Position numbers and translations under genes: made by a program
The notes under the pieces: generated by a model
Told to the model about the DNA's origin: nothing
Seen by the model: the letters and a program-made list of their open reading frames with translations, nothing else
The model's database searches: none
Part shown: piece by piece, positions 18,004-27,999 of the stretch
Layout: each line of letters starts with the position of its first letter
Position numbering within the stretch: position 1 is the first letter of the stretch
Origin: Peribacillus huizhouensis
GTDB lineage: Bacteria > Bacillota > Bacilli > Bacillales > DSM-1321
NCBI RefSeq assembly: GCF_014138605.1
Contig: NZ_JACJHX010000001.1
Coordinates: 248,001 to 312,000 of the forward strand
Direction of reading: 5' to 3'
DNA: 64,000 nt

Positions 18004-18516
18004 AGCTCCCTACCTTCCATTTTTATAGGAAAATGGGACGAAGCATGATTAATTTAAACTGCATTTCTGCTTAAACCGAAAGTGGGGGTTTTCACGCCCG
18101 TTAATGCGGGATAAATTAGATTTTTTGCTATACTCCGCCTATTACTCCTTTTTAAAGTTGATTTCCTCATCGAGAGTGAGGTTATTTATTATTTATGTTA
18201 CCAAACTTAATCACTACTTGGAATGAAATCCTTTTGATCTGAATATTATTTTCGATGATGTTGTATAAAAGATAAGGTTAGTCAACTTATTATCGCTTTA
18301 TCCTTTTTAAAAGCAAAGGAAATTGGGCATTATTTTAATAATTTTTTATATTATGTTAATTAAGCATCTTTCTAGGGAATTGTTTCACTAAATATTATAT
18401 AATACATGTAAAGCGGTTTCTTTTTCAGAATTCTTTTGATAGCCCAACTGATACCATGCTATTAATGGATTCCTAGATACTTATATAAACTGCGGTAAAA
18501 AGGGGGAGCTTTTTTT
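18004..18516. other. Intergenic region with R1 fragment
   Basis: Divergent spacer between panE (minus) and ylbP (plus). An R1 3'-end fragment lies at 18081-18115 (GGGGGTTTTCACGCCCG, TTAATGCGGGATAAA). The rest is AT-rich; I see no gene. A ylbP promoter must lie here but no convincing consensus boxes stood out. Confidence 0.55.
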
Positions 18517-18984
18517 ATGAACTATAAAGTGGAACGTTTATTAGTGAATTATAAAACACTGGAAGAATTCAAAAAATTTAAAGAGTACGGTATTCAAGAG
18601 CTATCAATGATAGATGATTTAGAAGCAAACATTATCGAAAACGATAGTATCTCGCCATTTTATGGGATTTACTTTGGCGACAAGCTTGTTGCAAGGATGA
18701 GCCTATACGAAAGAAAAGCAAAATTTGATCAATATTTTGAACCGAAACAAGATTTTTTAGAATTATGGAAGCTTGAAGTTTTACCGGATTATAGACAAAA
18801 ACATTACGGATCCACACTTGTTGACTTCGCGAAAAGCTTCAAAAAGCCAATCAAAACAAATCCAAGAGTGAAATCAGAAAAGTTTTGGGACAAAATGGGA
18901 TTTCATTCAGTTTCATATGATATGGATCGAGATTTGGGGGAAAATCCAATATTATGGACACCTGAAACTACTAATAACCAATAA
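18517..18984 (+). CDS. ylbP: GNAT-family N-acetyltransferase YlbP
   Basis: 155-residue protein of the acetyl-CoA-dependent GNAT superfamily. The central part LWKLEVLPDYRQKHYGSTLVD (about residues 87-107) resembles the V-x-P-x-x-[RQ]-x-x-G/Y-x-G/S acetyl-CoA pocket, and FWDKMGFHSV near 127 resembles the closing F-Y-x-x-x-G-F strand. Substrate is unknown. AAGGGGGAGC precedes the ATG. It is the syntenic equivalent of B. subtilis YlbP and stands alone on the plus strand between minus-strand panE and rsfA. Confidence 0.88.
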   Translation: MNYKVERLLVNYKTLEEFKKFKEYGIQELSMIDDLEANIIENDSISPFYGIYFGDKLVARMSLYERKAKFDQYFEPKQDFLELWKLEVLPDYRQKHYGSTLVDFAKSFKKPIKTNPRVKSEKFWDKMGFHSVSYDMDRDLGENPILWTPETTNNQ

Positions 18985-18994
18985 AGTAAATCTT

Positions 18995-19029
18995 CCATCA
19001 GAAGGGTGTACCTCACACTCTTCTGATGG
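18995..19029 (+). terminator. Hairpin after ylbP
   Basis: CCATCAGAAG pairs perfectly with CTTCTGATGG, with inner GTG/CAC, just 10 bases after the ylbP stop. There is no U-tract, so termination is only likely, not certain. Confidence 0.5.
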
Positions 19030-19113
19030 TTAAACCTGTTCTAGTATCGCTAATACACCCACCCCTACCTTACATAGATAAGTTTGCTCTATGAAATATT
19101 GTTCTACAATATA

Positions 19114-19148
19114 CAAAGACGAAAGTACACTACGTACTTTCGTCTTTG
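19114..19148. repeat. Perfect 15-bp inverted repeat
   Basis: CAAAGACGAAAGTAC, loop ACTAC, then GTACTTTCGTCTTTG. No T-run on either side, so not a standard terminator. It lies next to an R1 copy. Confidence 0.8.
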
Positions 19149-19154
19149 TGACCT

Positions 19155-19290
19155 ACAACTTGTTGGTGTAAACTTTACCGGTAAGTTTCACTGTATCTTA
19201 CCAATCGGACCTATACAAGCAGTCGTTCCCCAAACCTTATGCTAAGAATCTTACCATGAGAGTCTTACTTAGCGTTTAGTGTAGGATAAA
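19155..19290 (+). repeat. R1 repeat copy, diverged
   Basis: Contains GTAAGTTTCACTGTATCTTA, ACCAATCGGACC, and the far end GTGTAGGATAAA in the same order as the copy at 1321-1553. Confidence 0.6.
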
Positions 19291-19431
19291 ATGTTTAATC
19301 ACACAAGCAAATATTCAATACCAACTTGTGCGATTAATGATGTTTAGAAAGCCATTCTTTCCATCACATTTATTCATAGAGCCTATCGTTACAGCAAAGC
19401 ACTCCTACAAGAGTTAACTAACCTTCTTTTG

Positions 19432-20049
19432 TTACTTTTCCACTCTTTCTAGATTCCCATTCTTATCCATTTGGAATTTCACCTTTTTTTCTTTTTTATC
19501 TTCTTCGAATACGATTAATTTTCTTGCTCGTTCCATAATTTGAAGCAACGCATTGTAGTCATCTTCAACTGACTTCAGTTTTTCAAACAGCTTTGTGTTA
19601 TCATTTTTCAGATTTTCGTTCTCTATCAGAAGTTTATCGTACTCTTGTGTTATCAACTGTCTGTCACGGCTATCATTTAGCGTTTGTTCCTCCACTAGTG
19701 TAAGATACTGGACAACATCTTTCATAGTAAGCGTTGAGTTAGTTGGATGTAAATGCGGGATGTCAACAGAGGTTTCTGTCACAGTAGATACAACTTCTTC
19801 TTTTATTCTTAATGGAAGTTTCTTATTTTCTTTTCTTTGCATTTTTGCCAGTTCAATACCAGATTTATACTGTTTTCGTACATGTGAGTTCCAGCGAAAA
19901 CCACAAGCAGCAGCAGTTCTTGATAAACTCTTGCCCACCTCTTCAAAGGAGTTGAGCTGGGTACTTCCTTCACGAATATGACGTAAAACCACCTCAGCTA
20001 GTAAAACATCTTCATCTTGAGTCCATGCATCCTGCCTTGCCATTGACAT
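19432..20049 (-). CDS. rsfA: RsfA-family prespore-specific transcriptional regulator
   Basis: 205-residue regulator. The N-terminal 70 residues ([20 protein letters not shown], then [18 protein letters not shown]) form the Myb/SANT-like DNA-binding domain typical of RsfA (YlbO); the middle is basic and the C-terminal half (about 115-195) is a coiled coil rich in E, N and K. In B. subtilis RsfA is made in the forespore and fine-tunes sigma-F dependent genes. GGGGGGAT precedes the first ATG. Synteny with rpmF and ylbN supports the orthologue. Confidence 0.92.
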   Translation of the reverse strand: MSMARQDAWTQDEDVLLAEVVLRHIREGSTQLNSFEEVGKSLSRTAAACGFRWNSHVRKQYKSGIELAKMQRKENKKLPLRIKEEVVSTVTETSVDIPHLHPTNSTLTMKDVVQYLTLVEEQTLNDSRDRQLITQEYDKLLIENENLKNDNTKLFEKLKSVEDDYNALLQIMERARKLIVFEEDKKEKKVKFQMDKNGNLERVEK

Positions 20050-20159
20050 TGAAATCCCCCCAACTTATTTTTTATCCACTATGCACAACTGTATAACTCA
20101 TACTTTATGAGAAAGAAGTCTGCTTTTTTATTGAAAAGTATGCACATGGCTTTTTTGTA

Positions 20160-20420
20160 TGAAGGACATGGGGACGGGGCTTCGCGACTTACTCATATAA
20201 CCTACTTAGCAGGCATACTTATATGATCGAGTAAACATCCAATAATCCGGCTCCGCACCGCCACCATTGTGACTAGGTGAGTGTAGCGTGCTACTTGATT
20301 GATCCTTCATAGTAACTGGTGGCGTTTTAACGCCATAAAGGTTTCCTGTACAAATTCATAGCTCAAAGATGATGGAGTGCAACTACAAAGGAGCGTTTCC
20401 TATTGGTCTAGAGTCAACCT
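20160..20420. other. GC-richer region with nested inverted repeats
   Basis: No gene is seen in the 20050-20672 gap, but this part differs from its AT-rich surroundings. Paired segments: ACTCATATAA with TTATATGATCGAGT (20190-20232), CCGCCACCA with TGGTGGCG (20258-20325), palindrome GTAGCGTGCTAC (20283-20294) and GGCGTTTTAACGCC (20321-20334), whose first arm overlaps the GGTGGCG arm so the two folds exclude each other. Could be a structured RNA or an old insertion; orientation unknown. I do not recognise a known RNA family. Confidence 0.4.
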
Positions 20421-20672
20421 CACTGTACTACAATCATATGCACTTGATAGAAAAGATAGAAGAAGGGAAAAGATAATATACCTGATTTTTTAGAATTTAT
20501 TAAAAATACACTTCTACTTTCAGATGGATAAAACATAGCTATTCATGCTAATATCAATTTCTTTCATTCAATATGATAGTATTCTTGAATATAATCATCA
20601 TTTCCTGCTTTTCATATGGTTCGTACCTTATACTTGTAATTAGCTAATCGACGTAAACTATTTTTCACAAAT

Positions 20673-20713
20673 AAAAAAAGCACAAAGATTAATATAATCT
20701 TTGTGCTTTTTTT
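20673..20713 (-). terminator. Terminator after rpmF
   Basis: Stem AGCACAAAGATTA with its near-perfect complement, flanked by AAAAAAA and TTTTTTT, so it can work in both directions. It ends the ylbN-rpmF transcript. Confidence 0.92.
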
Positions 20714-20724
20714 ATTTTAAGAAA

Positions 20725-20898
20725 TTATTTGCTCACAACTTCTTTTCCGTTGTAAGTCCCACATTCTTTACAGATACGGTGTGAAAGTTTCATTTCACCG
20801 CAGCTTGGGCATTCTGTCATACCAGGTACTACTAATTTGAAGTGTGTACGACGTTTTCTTTTTACAGTTTTAGACGTTCTTCTAGCAGGTACAGCCAT
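20725..20898 (-). CDS. rpmF: 50S ribosomal protein L32
   Basis: 57-residue ribosomal protein starting [20 protein letters not shown]. It is the zinc-binding C-plus form: Cys30-x2-Cys33 and Cys43-x2-Cys46 make a zinc ribbon (CPSC...CKEC). AAGGAGGTGG lies just before the ATG; the longer frame upstream is not part of the protein. It follows ylbN closely, the widespread yceD-rpmF pairing. Confidence 0.98.
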   Translation of the reverse strand: MAVPARRTSKTVKRKRRTHFKLVVPGMTECPSCGEMKLSHRICKECGTYNGKEVVSK

Positions 20899-20968
20899 TA
20901 TTCCCACCTCCTTATAAAAAGTCAAGAAGCAATCAAGAATGAATCTTTACATTCCTTCTGTTTCCCCA

Positions 20969-21490
20969 TTACGATTCTTTATTGTTGTCAAAAAAGTTTG
21001 CAAGCTTTGCTAATCTAGGGTCTACTTTCTGCTTCTGTTCTTCCTCAGTCAAAACAGACCAATGTTCCCCAGATTGAGGAGCAGCGCCTTCAACATTAAC
21101 ATCCTCACAAAAAACCTGCATTGGAATTTCAAGCAATAAATTTTCTTTAATTACTGGTATAAGATCCACAACATCGCCAATAACAGCAGTTGCTTCATCT
21201 ATTGCATATTCAGCAAGTTCCGCTTTAAGTATAAAGGTTTCAGTTGTTTCAATATCAATCGGATATTTTACATCTACCAGTGTTCGAGAACAAGGAAGAA
21301 TTATTGTTCCAGATAAGTGCAGATGGAAGGTAATATCTGAAGAGTGAATATCAGCTCTGCCAGTTACCTTTATTGGCGATACACCACGAATTTGTGAATC
21401 TCTTTCCTTAAGATCAGAAACATCCACAAATTCATCGATCTGTAATTCTTTATCTCGAAATTTTTGAAGTTGGCCAATCGTCCATTTCAA
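20969..21490 (-). CDS. ylbN: YceD/DUF177 family protein (YlbN)
   Basis: 173-residue protein of the YceD (DUF177) family, almost always next to rpmF and linked in other organisms to 23S rRNA or large-subunit biogenesis; exact role in Bacillus is not established. The hallmark PCSRTLVDVKYP (about residues 85-96) is present. I choose the TTG at 21490 (MKWTIGQLQ), because AGAGGTG has proper spacing to it; the GTG three codons upstream is part of that ribosome site, and B. subtilis YlbN begins at the same residue. A consensus sigma-A promoter lies just upstream. Confidence 0.92.
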   Translation of the reverse strand: MKWTIGQLQKFRDKELQIDEFVDVSDLKERDSQIRGVSPIKVTGRADIHSSDITFHLHLSGTIILPCSRTLVDVKYPIDIETTETFILKAELAEYAIDEATAVIGDVVDLIPVIKENLLLEIPMQVFCEDVNVEGAAPQSGEHWSVLTEEEQKQKVDPRLAKLANFFDNNKES

Positions 21491-21518
21491 ATCAATCACC
21501 TCTAAGGCAACAAAGGTA

Positions 21519-21547
21519 ATTATAGCTGTCTATCTACCGTTTGTCAA
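21519..21547 (-). promoter_or_regulatory. Consensus sigma-A promoter of ylbN-rpmF
   Basis: TTGACA at 21547-21542, 17-bp spacer, TATAAT at 21524-21519: a perfect match to consensus on both boxes. It lies about 30 bases upstream of the ylbN start and fits the high expression needed for L32. Confidence 0.88.
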
Positions 21548-21869
21548 TATTTTTTCTTTACACCCATAAACCGAAAAGTGCCCGTTTATCAGCGCCAAAC
21601 ATAAGACGAGCAAGCTAAGGGGCGGTTCTCCCCATAAGATTAATAAGCAGACGACTTAGTTGATGGCTACTACAGCATGTAACTACTCTTTAGCTCACCA
21701 TTCTAGTATTCACATCTTGCACAAATCCCACTCCTACTATAATATCCAATTTTCACAGCAATGCAAACATTACTTTGCTAAACTGTTAATTTTCGTGATT
21801 TGGAGCCGTTACATTTTCATGTTAAAGTATGAACAGAACTAAACACATTATCTTAGAGGAGGGAGTTTT
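21548..21869. other. Divergent spacer between ylbN and tmcAL
   Basis: About 320 bases. A GC-richer piece at 21580-21640 (GTGCCCGTTTATCAGCGCC) faintly resembles the R1 far end. No gene is seen. The tmcAL promoter should lie near 21800-21850. Confidence 0.45.
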
Positions 21870-23081
21870 ATGAAAGCAGTTGGACTCGTAGTTGAATATA
21901 ATCCATTTCATAATGGACATGTATATCATGCAATTGAGAGCAAGAAAGCAGCAAAAGCCGATGTAGTCATCGCTGTCATGAGCGGTTCATTTCTTCAACG
22001 CGGTGAACCTGCCTTAGTAAATAAATGGGCACGGGCAAAAATGGCTCTTAAAGGCGGTATAGATCTTGTTTTTGAATTACCCTATCCATTTGCAACACAG
22101 CAAGCAGGAATTTTCGCTCAAGGAGCTATCAGTATTCTTGAAACACTTGCTTGTGATACATTTTGCTTCGGGAGCGAAAATGGTCGACTTGAACCTTTTA
22201 TGTCTACCTACCAATTTTTATTAAAGAACAAAGATGAATTTGATGAAAAAATCCGCTACCATCTAAAGGCTGGATACAGTTATCCTAAAGCCACATCGCT
22301 AGCGTTTAATGAAATACAAGGTCATGAAAATGTACTCGATTTAACTCAGCCAAATAATATTCTCGGTCTAGAATACGTAAAAACAGCGTTATCGAAACAA
22401 TTTAAAATTAAACCTATGACCATTCATCGTATTGCAGCGGGCTATCATGATACTGAACTTTCTACCGGCTCAATAGCCAGTGCAACAGGTATTCGTAAGG
22501 CGATAGCGGATAAAAAAAATTTGAAAGACATCTTTACATACATACCTGAATCGACAAAGGATGTACTAGAGCAATATTTAGCAGTTTATCATTCTTTTCA
22601 CGATTGGGAAAAATACTGGCCTCTGTTAAAATATCAAATCCTTTCAGCTACAGTGGAAGAACTTGCCAGTATTTATGAGATTGAAGAAGGGATCGAGTTT
22701 AGAATGAAGGAAATGGCAGCGATCGCTTCATCCTTCCACGAATTTATTACATTATTAAAAACAAAACGCTATACATGGACAAGGATCCAAAGGATGTGTG
22801 TTCACTTATTAACTAGAATGAAGAAAGAAGATATGCATGCGTTCATAGAAGCACCAGCCTTTTTAAGGCTACTCGGGATGAATTCAAACGGACGGGAATA
22901 TTTAAACAAAATCAAAAAAGATCTCCCCATACCGCTCATATCCAGGCTGTCTGCATTTAACGACCCATCCATCCAACCAGATTTAAGAGCCTCACAAGTT
23001 TACGCTCTCGGTCTAAGTCAACCTTATCAAAAATTATTAATGCAACGTGAATATAAATCACCTGTTATTGTCAATGAGTAG
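21870..23081 (+). CDS. tmcAL: tRNA(Met) cytidine acetate ligase (TmcAL/YlbM)
   Basis: ATP-dependent enzyme that acetylates the wobble cytidine (ac4C34) of elongator tRNA-Met using acetate. 403 residues. The nucleotidyltransferase-like N-terminus has VEYNPFHNGHVYH (residues 8-20), containing the HxGH-type motif, and the block VIAVMSGSFLQRGEPALVNKW follows at about 30-50. ATGs are unambiguous behind AGAGGAGGGAG. It was long annotated as DUF795 nucleotidyltransferase YlbM. Plus-strand and monocistronic here. Confidence 0.94.
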   Translation: MKAVGLVVEYNPFHNGHVYHAIESKKAAKADVVIAVMSGSFLQRGEPALVNKWARAKMALKGGIDLVFELPYPFATQQAGIFAQGAISILETLACDTFCFGSENGRLEPFMSTYQFLLKNKDEFDEKIRYHLKAGYSYPKATSLAFNEIQGHENVLDLTQPNNILGLEYVKTALSKQFKIKPMTIHRIAAGYHDTELSTGSIASATGIRKAIADKKNLKDIFTYIPESTKDVLEQYLAVYHSFHDWEKYWPLLKYQILSATVEELASIYEIEEGIEFRMKEMAAIASSFHEFITLLKTKRYTWTRIQRMCVHLLTRMKKEDMHAFIEAPAFLRLLGMNSNGREYLNKIKKDLPIPLISRLSAFNDPSIQPDLRASQVYALGLSQPYQKLLMQREYKSPVIVNE

Positions 23082-23089
23082 ACATATTT

Positions 23090-23230
23090 ATAAAGTGACA
23101 CTTCAATCAGCGGGGATTTTCTTCATTCCCCACTGATTGTTAGCTGAACTAATTAGACTCCTCATAAGTTTAATGTAGTGTCTTACATCAGTATGCATGG
23201 GATCCATCATGTGAAATGCTGGTTTCACAC
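23090..23230 (+). repeat. R1 repeat copy
   Basis: Begins ATAAAGTGACACTTC, then the hairpin AATCAGCGGGG / CCCCACTGATT, then TGTCTTACATCAGTATG and TTTCACAC, resembling the long copy at 1321 (GTCTTACATCTGTGTG). It follows the tmcAL stop directly, so the hairpin could help end transcription. Confidence 0.75.
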
Positions 23231-23322
23231 TCTTTCTTAGTTATAACTAAAAAAGATGACTCCGTTCAACTTCCAAAAAAATCATTTCTAAAAAAGAGTC
23301 AGACCAATTAAATGAGGCATCA

Positions 23323-24345
23323 TTAGTTTTTAAAAGGAAGCTTTTCTAAATAAGTTCGCGCATCATCAAATGTATCTACAGGTACAATCTTCATTTTTGT
23401 TTTAATATCCTTTGCAGCAATTAAGGCTTCACGGTAATTTGAATCTTTTTTGCCTCGTTCATTTGGTGCAAAGAAAATCTCCGCCCCACTTTTATGTGCT
23501 GCCACAATCTTTTGTTGAATCCCACCTATCGGGCCTACTATTCCATCTTCAGACATAGTACCAGTTCCTGCAATTCGATACCCTTTCGTAAGGTCACCTT
23601 TTGTTAACTGATTATATATTTCAAGTGTAAACATCAAACCTGCAGAAGGTCCACCTATTTCCTCACTATCAATTTTAATAGGAGGATTTGTTACCGGACT
23701 TTTATCATCTTCAAGTGATATCCCGATTCCTACCTTCTCCGAATGTTCATCAAATGCTTTTAATTTCATCTTAGCAGTATATTCTTTATTATTGCGAATA
23801 TAAACGATGTTAATTTCGTCGTCTACTTTTTTTTCAGCAACATAATCAATGAATTCTTGAGAAGATTGAAATTTCAGATGATCTACTTTAATAATCTGAT
23901 CACCAGTTTTTAATGTTTTTTCTGCAGGCATTCCTTCAATCACACCAAGCACGTAAACTCCATGATAATCAAAAGTTATCGATTTTCCTGCTTTTTCGAA
24001 CGCAACTTGAATTGCATGATTTTTTGATCCATCCATCATATGTAGTTGTCTAAGGTTATACTCTTCATCACTTTCATTTTCCCTACGAATGTCCTTTTCA
24101 GCAAATAACTCCTGATAATCACTGAACTTTGCGATTGCATATGAATATATATTTGCTTTCCCCATTCTTATTGTCGTTAGCATAAAACTTCCTTCAGCCT
24201 TGTCTCCACCCTCTACAGAAACAATTGGTTCAAGTTCTTTTGCCATTCCCGGTTTTGTTACATAGTAAGGTAAATAATAAAAAGTTGAACCAACAATCAG
24301 AACGAACACTATAAGTAAAGAGCGAATATAAATTTTACGTCTCAT
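23323..24345 (-). CDS. ylbL: PDZ and Lon-type protease domain protein YlbL
   Basis: Membrane-anchored serine protease of the SepM/YlbL type. 340 residues: N-terminal membrane anchor (about 6-26), PDZ domain (about 125-195, HGVYVLGVIEGMPAEKTLKTG), then a Lon proteolytic domain with the Ser-Lys dyad at Ser234 (IGGPSAG) and Lys279 (GGIQQK). In B. subtilis YlbL degrades the DNA-damage checkpoint inhibitor YneA together with CtpA. The gene overlaps ylbK by 11 bases, so the two are co-translated. Confidence 0.93.
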   Translation of the reverse strand: MRRKIYIRSLLIVFVLIVGSTFYYLPYYVTKPGMAKELEPIVSVEGGDKAEGSFMLTTIRMGKANIYSYAIAKFSDYQELFAEKDIRRENESDEEYNLRQLHMMDGSKNHAIQVAFEKAGKSITFDYHGVYVLGVIEGMPAEKTLKTGDQIIKVDHLKFQSSQEFIDYVAEKKVDDEINIVYIRNNKEYTAKMKLKAFDEHSEKVGIGISLEDDKSPVTNPPIKIDSEEIGGPSAGLMFTLEIYNQLTKGDLTKGYRIAGTGTMSEDGIVGPIGGIQQKIVAAHKSGAEIFFAPNERGKKDSNYREALIAAKDIKTKMKIVPVDTFDDARTYLEKLPFKN

Positions 24346-25132
24346 TGGTGTAAGATTCCCTCCAAGTATCTATGCATTGTTTAATTTTTTCGAGATTTAA
24401 TCGTGCTTCTTCTTCACCAATAGTAATTATTTCATGAATATTTGTAAATGATTTTGAATTATAATTTTCCACATGTGGACGGATCATCACATCTGAAGAT
24501 AGTTTTCTGCTTTCGGTTAGCTCCATTTGTAAAATATCGAGACTTTGCATAATCACATCATAAATAGATGTAATCTCTATTTCCTTTTTCACATTCGAAA
24601 CATCAACAGCAATCACAAGATCTGCCCCCATACTTCTAACGACCGATACTGGCACTCGATCAATGACACCGCCATCCACTAATAACCGATCGCCTATTTT
24701 TTCTGGGACAAAAATACCTGGAATAGAAATACTCGCTCTAACTGCATCTGCAATTGAACCACTTTGGAAAACAACTTTTTCTCCCTTTTTGATATCTGTT
24801 GCTACAATAGCGAGTGGAATATCTAACTCCTCAATCCTTTTGTTATAGGTAAATACTCGGATAAGTTCTTTCACTTTTTTCCCTGCAACAAACCCCATCT
24901 TTGGAACGGTAAAGTCTAAATAATATTTTCTTTTAAATACCTTAGATAATCGATATAGACGTTCTACATCTGAACCTGCTGCATAAAAAGAACCGACTAG
25001 TGCCCCCATACTGCTACCAGCAATCATATCAATTGATATGCCAGCCTCCTTTAAAACCTTAATAACTCCTAAATGAGCAAATCCTCGGGCTCCACCTGAA
25101 CCAAGGGCCAACCCGATTTTCGGTTCTCTCAA
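24335..25132 (-). CDS. ylbK: Patatin-like phospholipase family protein YlbK
   Basis: 265-residue patatin/NTE-family serine esterase. The oxyanion loop GSGGARGFAHLG (11-22), nucleophile elbow G-S-S-M-G with Ser41, and the catalytic aspartate in DGG near residue 154 are all present. The natural lipid substrate is unknown. Starts at TTG behind GGGGGGAAG. Located upstream of ylbL, overlapping it. Family prediction as hydrolase is firm; role is not. Confidence 0.92.
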   Translation of the reverse strand: MREPKIGLALGSGGARGFAHLGVIKVLKEAGISIDMIAGSSMGALVGSFYAAGSDVERLYRLSKVFKRKYYLDFTVPKMGFVAGKKVKELIRVFTYNKRIEELDIPLAIVATDIKKGEKVVFQSGSIADAVRASISIPGIFVPEKIGDRLLVDGGVIDRVPVSVVRSMGADLVIAVDVSNVKKEIEITSIYDVIMQSLDILQMELTESRKLSSDVMIRPHVENYNSKSFTNIHEIITIGEEEARLNLEKIKQCIDTWRESYTNET

Positions 25133-25335
25133 AGCTGACTTCCCCCCTTCTTTGCACTCAATAGTTATTTCAAACTTCTTATCAAAGTTATGGTGTTAAT
25201 TGCTGGCTTATGTGCATATTGTGTATTTAGGTGGACAAGATTACTAGCTTAAAATGCATTTTTACATATTATACCTATTTTATCATTTCTCTAAATGAGT
25301 GCATAGCATATTCGCTTTTTAAGGAGGCTCGTATT

Positions 25336-26553
25336 TTGTTTAAAACAAAAATCAAAACAATCGTATTAGCTGCCTCAGCAATCATTATGGCAATAGGTTT
25401 AATTACCTTTCCCGAAGAGTCTTTTGAAGCATCAATTAGAGGATTGAATATGTGGTGGGAAATTGTTTTTCCATCATTGCTGCCATTTTTCATCATCTCA
25501 GAATTACTTATTGGTTTTGGCGTTGTTAAGTTTATTGGTGTCATTCTTGAACCAATAATGAGGCCACTATTTAAGGTTCCGGGGGTTGGCGGATTTGTTT
25601 GGGCAATGGGTATGGCATCTGGATTTCCGTCTGGCGCAAAGTATACAGCAAGAATGCGTCAAGAAAAGCTGTTAACGAAGATTGAAGCTGAGCGGCTTGT
25701 GTCTTTTACTAATTACTCAAGTCCGTTATTTATGTTTGGGGCGGTATCCGTTGGTTTTTTTCATAATTCTAGTTTGGGCATCATGCTTGCTAGTTCACAT
25801 TATTTAGGTAATATTTGTGTTGGCCTATTGATGAGATTTCACGGGAAAGATGATGATAAGACGAGCTCCTATTATAAAAAGGCACCTTCCATTAAGACCG
25901 CTCTCCAGCAAATGCATCGGACTCGGCTGAACGAAAAACGACCACTTGGTAAATTACTCGGCGACGCTGTACTCTCCTCCATTCATACTTTATTAATGAT
26001 TGGTGGATTTATTATCTTATTCTCTGTAATAAATAAATTGCTTTTTCACATGAATGTCACTTCAATTCTTGCACAAGGAGTTATCGCCGGACTACATATG
26101 ATTCATTTCCCAGAAGAATTGAGTATGGCCTTCATTTCAGGTCTATCCGAGATCACGATCGGTTCTCAAATGACAAGTGGTGTTGAACAGGCAACCCTCA
26201 TGCAGAAAGCAATTATTACAAGTTTCATTCTTGGATTTAGCGGGTTTAGCATCCAAGCTCAAGTAGCGAGTATTCTAGCTGAAACTGATATTCGCTTTTC
26301 ACCCTTTTTCTTCGCACGAATTGTTCATGGTATATTGGCTGCTACTTTTACCTTTATACTTTGGAAACCTATCTACGAAAAAATGGGCTTAAATGGTCAA
26401 CCATCGAACTCTAATCCCGTTTTTATGATGAATGACAATGGGATTGGTTTTCACTTTTACGAAAAAATAATGGATTATGGTCCCTTAATTACAATTGCAT
26501 TTTTAACACTCTATTTCATTATCGGAATTAAGAGAAACTTTATACACCATTAA
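25336..26553 (+). CDS. ylbJ: Sporulation integral membrane protein YlbJ
   Basis: 405-residue polytopic membrane protein (nucleoside-recognition/gate domain type) with about eight hydrophobic segments. In B. subtilis YlbJ is a sigma-E dependent mother-cell protein needed for heat-resistant spores. Start chosen is TTG at 25336, since AAGGAGG at 25321-25327 has correct spacing; the longest frame adds 35 unlikely residues. WWEIVFPSLLPFFIISELL near residue 40 and the paired GMASGFPSGAKYTARM near 95 are conserved. Divergent from ylbK. Confidence 0.9.
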   Translation: MFKTKIKTIVLAASAIIMAIGLITFPEESFEASIRGLNMWWEIVFPSLLPFFIISELLIGFGVVKFIGVILEPIMRPLFKVPGVGGFVWAMGMASGFPSGAKYTARMRQEKLLTKIEAERLVSFTNYSSPLFMFGAVSVGFFHNSSLGIMLASSHYLGNICVGLLMRFHGKDDDKTSSYYKKAPSIKTALQQMHRTRLNEKRPLGKLLGDAVLSSIHTLLMIGGFIILFSVINKLLFHMNVTSILAQGVIAGLHMIHFPEELSMAFISGLSEITIGSQMTSGVEQATLMQKAIITSFILGFSGFSIQAQVASILAETDIRFSPFFFARIVHGILAATFTFILWKPIYEKMGLNGQPSNSNPVFMMNDNGIGFHFYEKIMDYGPLITIAFLTLYFIIGIKRNFIHH

Positions 26554-26608
26554 GTGATCAACTTTTTCACCATTATAAAACTAACTTTGTTTCGTAATTT
26601 TTCTGAAT

Positions 26609-26644
26609 AAAAAAAGGATGTACCAGAGCAGTCTAACTCATCCT
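26609..26644 (-). terminator. Terminator after coaD
   Basis: On the minus strand AGGATG pairs with CATCCT and is followed by TTTTTTT. A second inverted pair CATGTAATAG/CTATTACATG lies just upstream (26645-26678). Confidence 0.6.
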
Positions 26645-26712
26645 CATGTAATAGAGATATAAAAAAAACTATTACATGAAGAATGTATGACGCTTTTTGG
26701 TCATCCAACTTT

Positions 26713-27198
<486 letters not shown>

Positions 27199-27777
27199 CT
27201 ATAACTCCTCCTTTTCACCTCGTTCATTTCTCCATCGATAGATTGAAACAGTGATGATACCATAGTTTTCATGTTTCCATTTAACTAAATCATTCACGTT
27301 TTCAGGTAGCACAACATCATTGCCATGCTCGCAAACAATAATTCCCGATTCTTCAAGAATCTTAGCATCATGTATCATTTCAAGCAATTTCACTAATTTT
27401 TGCTGCTTATAAGGAGGATCAAGCAATATTAGCGAAAAGGATAAGCTTCGTTTCATAATAGCCTTTAAGGCACGTTCAGCATCATTTTTATAGACCTCTG
27501 AACAATCAGTAAATCCACATATTTCAAGATTTGTTTTTACTGTTTGAAACGCTTGGTAATCACGATCGACCAATACAGCTTTATCCATGCCCCTGCTCAA
27601 TGCTTCAATCGCAAGTCCACCGCTTCCCGCGAACAAATCAAGTACTTGACCGCCATCAAAATAGGGGCCAATCATATTAAAAATAGATTCCTTTACTTTA
27701 TCTGTTGTAGGACGTGTCCCTGTCCCTGATACAGCTTTTAACGGTCTTCCCTTACATATTCCAGAAACAACCCTCAT
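27199..27777 (-). CDS. rsmD: 16S rRNA (guanine(966)-N(2))-methyltransferase
   Basis: SAM-dependent methyltransferase (YlbH). 192 residues from ATG at 27777 (MRVVSGICKGRPL); the longer frame starts seven codons upstream, but B. subtilis YlbH starts at MRVISG and TGGTGG precedes this ATG. Motif I is VLDLFAGSGGLAIEALSRG near residue 46, and the catalytic N-methyltransferase motif DPPY lies near 120. Confidence 0.94.
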   Translation of the reverse strand: MRVVSGICKGRPLKAVSGTGTRPTTDKVKESIFNMIGPYFDGGQVLDLFAGSGGLAIEALSRGMDKAVLVDRDYQAFQTVKTNLEICGFTDCSEVYKNDAERALKAIMKRSLSFSLILLDPPYKQQKLVKLLEMIHDAKILEESGIIVCEHGNDVVLPENVNDLVKWKHENYGIITVSIYRWRNERGEKEEL

Positions 27778-27999
27778 AATATTCCACCACAATTTCAACT
27801 AAATTCATTTCTCATTTATCCTATCATATTCAAAAATGTAAGCCAATACTTTACATGATCAGCTCCATGTCTATTTCATCATCCCCCAAATAGTAATAAT
27901 AATTAACACGGATTATTATCGATTTGAACGAAGAAACAAGTCAGTTGAAAAAAATACTATTAGTTTGAATAAGAAGAAGATATTTGGTGATAATAAGAA

